A stretch of 64,000 nucleotides of DNA from Plantago major. Taxonomy: Eukaryota > Streptophyta > Magnoliopsida > Lamiales > Plantaginaceae. The notes under the pieces were generated by a model. That model worked only from the letters and a program-made list of their open reading frames with translations, did no database searches and was not told the DNA's origin. The translations under genes were made by a program, and so were the position numbers. Of the stretch, positions 56,480 through 64,000 are shown piece after piece (the first letter of the stretch is position 1; each line of letters starts with the position of its first letter). The stretch spans positions 39,565,431-39,629,430 of the forward strand of contig CM048842.1 in assembly GCA_026545765.1 (NCBI GenBank), written 5' to 3'.

Positions 56480-57821
56480 TGATGTGACAATGAAATGTGC
56501 GATATAGCATGCTTTTAGACCCTCATTTTTTGCCCTAGATGCAATATTTGTATCGTTTAATGGTCAATTACCAACTTTGCGTGTTTTCTGTAGGTCATGA
56601 TCGCGTTTTTGAGGAATTGCACGATTTCAGGCACCAAAACGGCATAATTGTGCCAAATCGAGACGAGGAAGCAAAGACGCCGGATTGACCATTAAACGGA
56701 GTTCAAGGAGTCAAAACTTGTCATGCGACCAACCAATGCGAAGATAATTGAAGATGCAACAACTTTGTAGAAGACCACTTTTCGAGGAAACGAAGTTACG
56801 AAGCCCGAAATTGAAGAACGAAGAAAACAGATTCAAAGCTAAAGAAATCAAAGACAGCGTTCCACAGGGGACCGCATAGGGCATCACTTTGCGTCCACAA
56901 AGTCAAGTCATGCTGCTTTTTCTCTGCTGTCATTCTCGCTCGGCTAGAGTCCGCCTTCCTAAACCTTCCTTATTGAAGAATGGCGGTTTGAGCTCGATAT
57001 TTCAACTATAAATAAGACCTCAGGGATCAGTCCTCGGGGAAGTGAAACCCCAAAACCACTGGCCGTCAGGCACCCAGAAAGAGGAAACCCTACAAGTAGC
57101 TGTACGAAGACATCATAGACTAAGCTTCTTCTTCCTTTCTTCTCTAGATTTCAATTTATGTTCTTAGGTTACTATGAGTAGCTAACTTTATTTTGTAAAG
57201 GCGAACCGCCGTAACTCTACTTTTGCTACTTCTTTATATACCGTGATATATTAATGAATTAGTTTTAAAACGTAATTCGTGCTTGTTCTTTATTCGTCCA
57301 ACTCTTTACATGGGAAATCCTTACTAACTACGACTCGGTAATGGACTTTGTATTATCCTGTGTGATTTGTCTGAAAACGTGACGAGATAGTGTGTTGAGT
57401 GACACAACACATTGTTGGTATAGTGAAGGTGTCTGGATTAACTATAACTTGATCCTTTTGGCATGTTTCTTTGCTACATGTAGACAGCTAGTATGTTGTT
57501 TGATTCTAAGTAGTTGGGAGTAACATAGCAGAGGGAGGTTGGGGAACCTTTACGCCTTTCCCTCATTGATTTACAACAAAGCAATTTAGGATTTACTGCG
57601 ATTTAATTATTTTGTCTGAGATCAAACTGTTTAATTTTCTGCATTCAATTATAAAAGTTATTTGCTTGTTCCTATGGTAAGTGTATGTGGAGAACGACAT
57701 CCCGAGTCAACTTTCTACTATAAACTGTGGATTTGAGGACTTCTGACTTATAAATTTAATCTTGATTGTATTTAGGGATTACATGTTCTACAAGGAAAAC
57801 GAAATCTCTGAGTGCACATCA
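56480..57821 (+). repeat. Complete Athila 3' LTR of E
   Basis: 1342 bp, TGATGTGACAATG...AGTGCACATCA; the ends form the inverted repeat TGATGTG / CACATCA. TATA box CTATAAATA at 57006-57014. Its right end is joined exactly to the internal region of H (57822), so it is an integrase-made junction. Confidence 0.88.
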
Positions 57822-58551
57822 ATGATCATCTTCCACTTCTCCCGCAAACAAATTTCTTGATCTGGGGTTGGGTTTTCTTCTCTACTTTCCCCCAAACCAA
57901 TTCTTGATCATGATCAAAACATGATTCCCTTCCATTCTTTGGAACTCGTTGCTTCGTTTCTTCGTTCAAGCTCGACGGTAGGTTGCTGTCACCGCTTGAG
58001 TAAAGAAAATATAGGATATATGGTGGAGTTTCATAATGGCTAAAAAAGCATTCAGCGGGGTTAGTGAAAGGTACAGAAAGGTGAGTACCACTAATCATAT
58101 TCATGCTGCTGACAAATAAAGACTCAAGGATAGCAGTGTTCACACGGTTGCACACATGACCTCAATTAGAGTAGCAAGTAAATTCACTCATCAAAGTAGC
58201 ATGTGTCGGATTTGGTCAGAGCATATGTTCAGCAAGCAGCAAAGCAGGAAAACAAATCCACAACCCCTCATCTTAGTTATAGGTCACACTCGGTACTCTC
58301 CCACACGTCAAACATTTTTAAACAAGTAAAAGACCTTAGACGTAACAGATAAGGCTAAAACATAACTTAAAATGCAAATTTCTAAGTGCGAGTATTTAAA
58401 GTTATTACAGACCGAAAAGTTAAGCAGGTAGCAAACAAATCAAATTCTTCCCCCAAACCTTGCTAAGAGTAGATAGAGAAACTAGGAAAGTAAAAAGAAA
58501 GTGAAAAGATACTTCCCTCTCGGTGCTACTTCTTCTAATCCAGATGGTGGT
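57822..58551 (-). other. 3' non-coding region of H
   Basis: Matches E 54830-55530. It includes the purine-rich GGTTTGGGGGAAGAATTTG (about 58442-58462, minus strand), a possible additional polypurine tract. No convincing gene. Confidence 0.55.
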
Positions 58552-59694
58552 TCAGGATGAAGATTCTCCAGGAGGCGGTGGAGGATAAAAACCTTGATAG
58601 CCTTTGTAGTACAACAATGGATCGACCTCAGGCGGTGGATAGAGCTGCGGTGGTGGGTAGTAAGGTGGATACTCAAACTGACCATACCCCTCGATGTTCT
58701 CTCCCTGAAAAGAGATCTTCTCATAGTTGTGTAGGTAGGTAACATGATCGTTCCACTCTGACCACCGGCCTATTTCATTCATCTCATCTTGCATTCGAGC
58801 ACTCCCTTGACTCCCCATCTGGTAGTTGTTCACAAATTCGTTGAACAAAGTCATGTCAAAAGCTCCTTGCGGCTGATCCGCTACTCCTCTTCTTCTAAGT
58901 TCGGCTTTGGAAGCCTTCTCGTGCATCACAAGGAGGTGGATAGTTTTGTCTTCATCAAAAGCTTCTATGAGTCGAGCGAATCCTGACTCACTAGTAGGAA
59001 CTCCATTCTTCTGGCATATAGCGGTAATGAGACTGGGGAATGGTAGGTTCCTTCTTGTGTTCTTCTTCACCATTTGCATCTCCTTCACCATGATTCTTCC
59101 AACATCAATGTAGTGACCCACCATAATTGCGTAGACAAGAGTGGCTACATCGCCCTTGAGCCCTTCGTGGTGCAGGGTTGGCTTCAAGTTGGTCTCTACA
59201 AAGTGCATCCAAAATTTTGCCCTTTCGTTGAGCGAAGCCCTTGGGATGGACATTCCCACTACATCCTCTCTAAATTTTTCTCTGAGTAATACCTGTGGGA
59301 TGTTTTCTAGGATATCTCCGTACTCGAACTCTTCATATGCCAGTTCCTTGTATTCTCCATGAATGTGCTCCTCGTGTATGTTGAAGAATTCGTTGATAGC
59401 TCCTAGCCCAAACATGACTTCTACCCGTCGGATGATGACAGGGCGATCTAAAAGTGCATCATTCGGCGTTTTAACTTTCAGTTGGAAGTACTCCGCGTAG
59501 AACTCCCGGACTACCTCTATGTCATATCCTCGGAGAATGGAAGTGAAAGTTCCCCAAACATAGAGGGTCAAAACGTCGTGAATATAATTAAGGTCCGGGT
59601 TCATCCCCCATTCGATTTCTATGTTCCTCTCAGAGATTACCCCTCGGTCGCTATTAATCAATAGCCAACTCCGAGCCTTGCTTGAAAGGGTCAC
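58552..59694 (-). CDS. Extra ORF of Athila element H, 'putative plant transposon protein' family (380 aa)
   Basis: MTLSSKARSWLLINSDRGVI is followed by a helical domain (YDIEVVREFYAEYFQLKV, VEVMFGLGAINEFF, ERAKFWMHFVETNLKP, VATLVYAIMVGHYIDVGRIM, LPFPSLITAICQKNGV), residues about 1-270. A Pro/Tyr-rich tail follows (residues about 330-375) with PPYY, a PPxY-type motif. It sits where Athila elements carry their 'env-like' ORF, yet there is no signal peptide and only one moderately hydrophobic helix. Purine tracts lie on both sides. I assign it to the plant-transposon-protein family common in Athila; its role is unknown. The frame is open throughout. Confidence 0.72.
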   Translation of the reverse strand: MTLSSKARSWLLINSDRGVISERNIEIEWGMNPDLNYIHDVLTLYVWGTFTSILRGYDIEVVREFYAEYFQLKVKTPNDALLDRPVIIRRVEVMFGLGAINEFFNIHEEHIHGEYKELAYEEFEYGDILENIPQVLLREKFREDVVGMSIPRASLNERAKFWMHFVETNLKPTLHHEGLKGDVATLVYAIMVGHYIDVGRIMVKEMQMVKKNTRRNLPFPSLITAICQKNGVPTSESGFARLIEAFDEDKTIHLLVMHEKASKAELRRRGVADQPQGAFDMTLFNEFVNNYQMGSQGSARMQDEMNEIGRWSEWNDHVTYLHNYEKISFQGENIEGYGQFEYPPYYPPPQLYPPPEVDPLLYYKGYQGFYPPPPPGESSS

Positions 59695-61085
59695 CGATGC
59701 TACCTTCTTCCCTCTCTTTTATCTCTTAGTGCTTGGTTCACCTATATCCTTTCCTCCTTTGGTCCTTCCCATTGTACCTAGGCCAAAAAAGTGTGTGAGA
59801 TAGCATGTTTGGAGTTAAATCAATTCTAAGGCTTACATGAAAATCCAATGGGGTTTCTTCTACCCCAAACCTAATGTGCGACACAAGGCGTATGCAAAAT
59901 TATAGCTTGTAATAAGATCAATAGCCACTTCAAAATAATGCAAGAACTAGGTAAGTAACTCAAGTTTTCCAGTTGTGTCAAGCATCAAGTTGAAAGGCAA
60001 ATTGTAATGTAATCTCCATCCTATGAGCATATGACGGTGCAAACATGTTTTCTAAGCATACTTCAACAAGTTACTACCATGTAAGCAAGTAATCGAGGGA
60101 GAATGGGGTCGACAAAGGAGTTTGTATATATTGAGACATTTTATCAAACACTTGGTAGGCAAGAACAAAAACCTTCAAATTCTCAAACGATTTGTCAAAT
60201 CTCCATCAAGCAAGTGTTAATGTAGTGAATACTAAAAGTAAGCATGTATCCACATATCTCAAGCATCAACAAATCAATCAATTGAAGCACATAATTGCTA
60301 AGCACCAAAGAAGCAAGAAGAAAGTGCAAGCAAAGAGTTGAATGATAAAGACAAAGAATTGAAGATGTAATGAGGATAAAAATGAGTAGAGATCACTTAC
60401 ATGATGTTAATGATGGACGGGCAGGGAGGAAAAATGTTTTTGGGGTTTAAAAGGGGGAGGGAGTGAGCTGCTTGCAGCTCACTGCGGTCCACTGGCGACC
60501 GCAGTGAAGCCTCACTGCGCCTCGAACGCGCTAAATTGCGCGTTTTCGATTCTTTTTGGTTTTTTCGTTTTTTCAAAAAGCAAACATAATAAATAAGAAA
60601 TTTTAAAAATGATTTTGAAAAGTTTTTCGAAAAATATTTTTGGCACGAAAAATGAGAAAAAGACGAAAATTGAAAATGCAAATGTAAATGCGTAAAAATA
60701 AACGTGACATTGGGTTGCCTCCCAAGAAGCGCTTGTTTAAGTTCTTATAGATCGACCCCTGGTTGTTGATGACTCAGTTGCCAGGGTAAGACCCCCGTTC
60801 TCCATCGGTGCAATTAGTCAACCAATCTTCCATGAAACTCGGGTCGGTATTCCAATCCTTCACTCCCATGTTGAATCGGTCACCTTCCCTTGTAAACTCG
60901 AACTTGTAGAGGGTACTTCCTTCATTCTTGAGTCGGTTTCTAAAACCCTTGTCATCCTTTAAATTCTCGTAGAATAGCCCCTCGTTTCCCAATTTACATC
61001 TTCCGGTCATCCACTTGTCCAAATAGATCTTATAGGGTTTGTTCTCCTTGTCTCTCGGATCTGAAAACTAGAAGTGAATCTCATG
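59695..61085 (-). other. Non-coding region of H between protease and the extra ORF
   Basis: AT-rich with two adjacent perfect hairpins (60465-60506) and the Athila post-pol word GCTTCTTGGGAGGCAACCC (minus strand, about 60713-60731). An 82-residue minus-strand frame at 60774-61022 (MDKWMTGRCKLGNEGLFY) may be a pol-side remnant; I do not recognise it. No reverse transcriptase or integrase motif is found. Confidence 0.55.
60465..60506. other. Two adjacent perfect hairpins in H
   Basis: GAGCTGC TT GCAGCTC (60465-60480; 7-bp arms) is followed by CACTGCGGTC / GACCGCAGTG (60480-60506; 10-bp arms, 7-base loop). The second resembles the CTGCGGTCC/GGACCGCAG hairpins of the Athila LTR (2546-2597). Confidence 0.75.
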
Positions 61086-62051
61086 CTAATAGAAATAGTT
61101 CTTATCAATTTCCTTCATCTTTGTCAGTGCATCTTGAAATTCCCCAGGTGGTTGATCCTTCTTTCTCCTTGGTGACCTTTCAGCCACAAGCTTCCCCTTT
61201 TTGAGGTGCGACCTTCCGATGGATAACTTCACGTCACTCTGCAGTCCATTAAGAAACATAGAAACCTTTTTGCCAGTTATATCAATAATGGTGTTAGTCA
61301 TTATCATAAAGGGCCTTCCCAGATATAAGCTTCTACTGTTTTCATACTCGTAATCGACTATCAGCAAGTCCACAGGGATTATGAGAGTACCTACTTTGAT
61401 GAGCACATTTCTAATCATTCCATAGTTCTTTGCTATGCTCATGCTGACGTCGTAGGACATGCCACAAGCGTTAGTTTTTCCTGTTAACCTGAGTTTCTTG
61501 TACATCTGTAAGGGGATAACATTCACATCGGATGCCAGGTCTAGAGTTCCTACTACCATCCTGCCCCCTATGTTGACTGTAATTTGAAATGCTAAGGGAT
61601 TGATTTCCCTCCTGGGGATATTAGTTCGGAAGTAGGGGTTTTCTTTCCTCTTATTTCTCCTGAAATTCTCCATTTTGTTCATTTCCCCATAGAGGTACTT
61701 AAACAGTCTCAAGGAGTCACCTTCTATACGCAATTCATTAGATAAGGTAAAGTTAAAGCGATAGTTAGAAAGCTTATCGAGGAGTTTTTCTGAAGTCCGT
61801 TTGTCTTCTGCATCTATCCGCTTTATAGCTTCCTCCTCATCTTCACATTCTTCGTCTTCTTCTTTCTCCTCATCACGTTGCTCTAGAAGTATCATCAGCC
61901 TTTCTATTATGTTTACCAGGCTTCCTTCCACTTCTTCTACCTTCTCATTGATCCTGCAGAGCACTTCGTCCGCTCTTTCAATAAATGCTTCCACCTTGTT
62001 GTCCCTTTCCTTCTGCTTCTCCATAAACTCCCTTACCGTCTCCAGCTCCAA
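61086..62051 (-). CDS. Aspartic protease and gag C-terminal region of H
   Basis: An acidic coiled-coil N-terminal part (EKQKERDNKVEAFIERAD, EEKEEDEECEDEEEAIK), then a retropepsin-like domain: NPLAFQITVNIGGRMVVGTL, the DLASDVNVIPLQMYKKL active-site region (about 61540-61490), VPVDLLIVDYEYENS-like second strand and LYLGRPFMIMTNTIIDI. This matches the Athila protease (usual DLGAS-type motif, here DLAS). It would cut Gag-Pol. It lies just downstream of the gag core. Confidence 0.78.
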   Translation of the reverse strand: MELETVREFMEKQKERDNKVEAFIERADEVLCRINEKVEEVEGSLVNIIERLMILLEQRDEEKEEDEECEDEEEAIKRIDAEDKRTSEKLLDKLSNYRFNFTLSNELRIEGDSLRLFKYLYGEMNKMENFRRNKRKENPYFRTNIPRREINPLAFQITVNIGGRMVVGTLDLASDVNVIPLQMYKKLRLTGKTNACGMSYDVSMSIAKNYGMIRNVLIKVGTLIIPVDLLIVDYEYENSRSLYLGRPFMIMTNTIIDITGKKVSMFLNGLQSDVKLSIGRSHLKKGKLVAERSPRRKKDQPPGEFQDALTKMKEIDKNYFY

Positions 62052-62093
62052 GGGGTGATTCCTGCTGAGCTGGTGCGGTTACCCTTATCGGTG

Positions 62094-63169
62094 TTATAGG
62101 GGTAAGAGGTTGACTCCGGTGTTGACTAACTTCGTGCCAGGTTCGGTCGAACGGAGGAGTTCGTTTGATGATGGTTCACCATCTTGGATGTAATTATCTT
62201 TCTCTGACGGTTCCTTATTTCCATCTTCTCCTTCGGACTCTCTCTTAGATAGTTCAGCCTCTATATCATCCGGTCTCTTTGTGATCATTTTCCACGGAAC
62301 TTCCTCGACGGCACGAACCTCCTCAGATTGGACACTCCTTCCTCGTCCCTTTTGCATTGAGCTTTCACTAAGGTTCTCACATACTTCCCAAATCCTTCTC
62401 GGGGGTACGTCAATAAGTGCTTGGCTGATAGAGTCAATTCCCTTATAAAAGTTGTTGACCTTATCGAATAGTGCATAAGAGTGCATCGGACACCTGTCAA
62501 GTAGATTCTTATATCTCTCCCACGCTTCGTAGAATGTTTCTCTATCTAGTTGATTGAAGTTTTGGATTTGGCTCTTCAGTTCGGATGTCTTCTTCAATTG
62601 AAAGTATCTGAGCATAAACTTGTTAAAAACCTCGTCCCATGTAGTCAAACTGCCTGGTTGTAGTTAGATAAGCCAGTTCTTCACCTTGTCCTTAAGGCAG
62701 CTAGAGAAGACTCTCCTTCTGAGTTGACATTCCGTGAGCCCGTTCAGTGGTATTCCTCAAACTATTGCATAGAACTCTCTCATAAAGTGCATCGGGTCTT
62801 CAGTTGGGTTCCCGTAGAAGTGTGGTAGCTGGTTCAGATGAGTTCCTTCCAGATCTTCGTCGTCTACCAATTCCACCCTTGCGTAGTTATCCCTTCTTCG
62901 GTTCTCATCTAACCTCAATCTTTCTCGGCTATCCTTAGCCTTTCTTGTTCTAGTTCTTCCCCTTCAGCTTGAATCTCAAGTCGGATCTTAAGCAGCTGTT
63001 CAAGTTCAGAAGTGGCGACATTCCCAGATAGATTATCGTTGATGTGTTCTTCTCCATTCATGTTGTTGGATGATTCCCTTACGGTGGCAAACAGTCTTCG
63101 CTTTTCAAGCTTATCTATGTTGTCTTTAAGCGGTACTACTGGTGTTCCTACACTTCTCCTGCCTAGCAT
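62094..63169 (-). pseudogene. gag region of H
   Basis: N-terminal part near 63169-62915 (MLGRRSVGTPVVPLKDNIDK) and Athila Gag core near 62648-62400 (WDEVFNKFMLRYFQLKKTSE, LDRETFYEAWERYKNLLDRC, FYKGIDSISQALID). The core is the retrotransposon-gag family. It forms the particle and binds RNA. Broken in a few places. Confidence 0.8.
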
Positions 63170-63450
63170 AAAGACTAACAGACAAACCTTTGCAGATACA
63201 AATAAAAAATGCTAGAAAGATAATAAATAGAAATTCAAAGTTACTTGTTTTTGGGTTTTTTTATAAGAAAGTAAACTAATTCGGAAGAGAAAATATTTTT
63301 GGATTTTTTGCTGTAGAAAGCGATTCCACAGGTTTTACGATTTTTTTGGGTTTATGCTATACGTATCAAAAAGACAGTGCGTAAATTAAAAAGTGAAAGA
63401 AATATTTCAACTTATCTCGGATGATTGAAAGTTGCTTGAGCGGTCAAGTG

Positions 63451-63468
63451 TCCCCGGCAGCGGCGTCA
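63451..63468 (-). other. Primer binding site of H, tRNA-Asp type
   Basis: The plus strand reads TCCCCGGCAGCGGCGTCA, which fits the 3' end of plant tRNA-Asp with 16 of 18 bases; five bases from the LTR. tRNA-Asp priming is the known habit of Athila. Confidence 0.8.
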
Positions 63469-63473
63469 AATTT

Positions 63474-63700
63474 TGATGTGCACTTAGAGATTTCGTTTTC
63501 CGTTGTAGAACCTGTAATCCCTAAATACAATCAAGATTAAATTTATAACTTGGAAGTCTTCAAATCCACAGTTTATAGTGAAAGTTGACACCCGATGTCG
63601 TTCTTCACGGACACATAGCATAGGAATAAGCAAATAACATTTGTAATTGAATACAGAAAAGTAAACAGTTTGATCTTAGACAGAATAATTGAATTGCCAC
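63474..63700 (-). repeat. 3' portion of the H 5' LTR
   Basis: On the minus strand it ends AGTGCACATCA at 63474 and aligns with the last ~220 bases of the E LTR (57600-57821). The match fades near 63690-63700. Confidence 0.72.
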
Positions 63701-64000
63701 TATAGTACATGATATTTTCTTTTTTGTGCAAAGATTCTTATATAATACTATACCACTACTTCTTTCTAATTTCTAAATAGACTGAATAATAGAGCATGTA
63801 CCTAAACTAGATATCTTCTCTCCTTTCATACTTTTGTTTGGTATTGAGCATAGTATTGGTAGAGAGGGATATTACTACTACATAGACCTAATAATAAAGA
63901 ACTCTAAGCGAAAAAGAAGGGCAACCAGACCAAATGTCGTACTGTATATAATGAACGAAGGATAATAATAGGTATAAGCTTATAAAAAAATATCCGAGGA
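63701..64000. other. Unassigned AT-rich sequence
   Basis: No match to the other LTRs in this window and no convincing frame. It could be a diverged LTR part or another insertion. I see nothing further in it. Confidence 0.4.

Larger units (their letters stand above)
54517..57821 (+). mobile_element. Athila-type element E, 3' end with complete 3' LTR
   Basis: The plus-strand 3' internal region (54517-56479) matches, in reverse complement, parts of the 3' half of H (57822-60700), followed by a polypurine tract and a 1342-bp LTR. No gag or pol of E is in the window, and the extra ORF seen in H is not recognisable here. Likely old; a fragment. Confidence 0.78.
57822..63700 (-). mobile_element. 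Athila-type element H, 5' LTR end to 3' internal region
   Basis: On the minus strand: LTR end (about 63700-63474), tRNA-Asp primer site, gag, protease, post-pol non-coding region, extra ORF, 3' non-coding region. Reverse transcriptase and integrase domains are not recognisable, and the 3' LTR is not attached; the element ends at the E LTR. A broken fossil lacking several parts. Confidence 0.82.

Noticed and set aside
60397-60681. Ser/Lys/Phe-rich minus-strand frame
   Set aside because: Low-complexity AT-rich sequence containing the hairpins; no conservation in E.
1-64000. CRISPR arrays, tRNA or rRNA genes, DNA transposons, host genes
   Set aside because: No regularly spaced short repeats, cloverleaf with conserved boxes, transposase or non-element gene could be recognised; the window is accounted for mostly by LTR elements.

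Overview
This window looks like heterochromatic nuclear DNA of a flowering plant, probably a eudicot. It is AT-rich and made almost wholly of LTR retrotransposons. The families are typical of plants: Ty1/copia of the Sirevirus type, Ty3/gypsy of the Tat type with a second RNase H, and Ty3/gypsy of the Athila type with a tRNA-Asp primer site. I found no host gene, tRNA, rRNA or CRISPR array. The species cannot be named from sequence alone.

Layout. 1-2951: Athila-type pieces, namely the 3' end of one element on the minus strand (F) and the first half of a plus-strand LTR (G). 2952-40723: a minus-strand Sirevirus (B) split into three blocks by two insertions. The first is a nearly complete plus-strand Sirevirus of the same family (A, 5443-21515). 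The second is a plus-strand Tat element (C, 25875-40198) flanked by a perfect GTTGC duplication. 40724-54108: a minus-strand Tat element (D) of the same family as C, carrying a third partial LTR; it cuts B off. 54109-54516: a fragment of an F-type LTR. 54517-57821: the 3' end of a plus-strand Athila element (E). 57822-about 63700: a minus-strand Athila element (H) with gag, protease and an extra ORF, then about 300 unassigned bases.

How the parts work. Each family carries gag-pol for its own copying (capsid, protease, reverse transcriptase, RNase H, integrase) plus extra genes. The Sirevirus has a roughly 5.6-kb accessory gene downstream of pol. It includes a row of short exons, all multiples of three bases, separated by GT-AG introns of 76-82 bases; both copies keep this layout. 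The Tat elements carry, antisense between integrase and the 3' LTR, a spliced gene of the 'putative gypsy-type transposon' family, a small conserved Cys/His-containing ORF and a further TATA-to-AATAAA unit. The Athila element has a 380-residue extra ORF.

Most exciting signals: the micro-exon module array of the Sireviruses, and the set of up to three antisense transcription units in the Tat elements. Both are supported by two independent copies in this window. All elements are treated as fossils. A, C and D keep most parts but are broken in several places, and the others are fragments.
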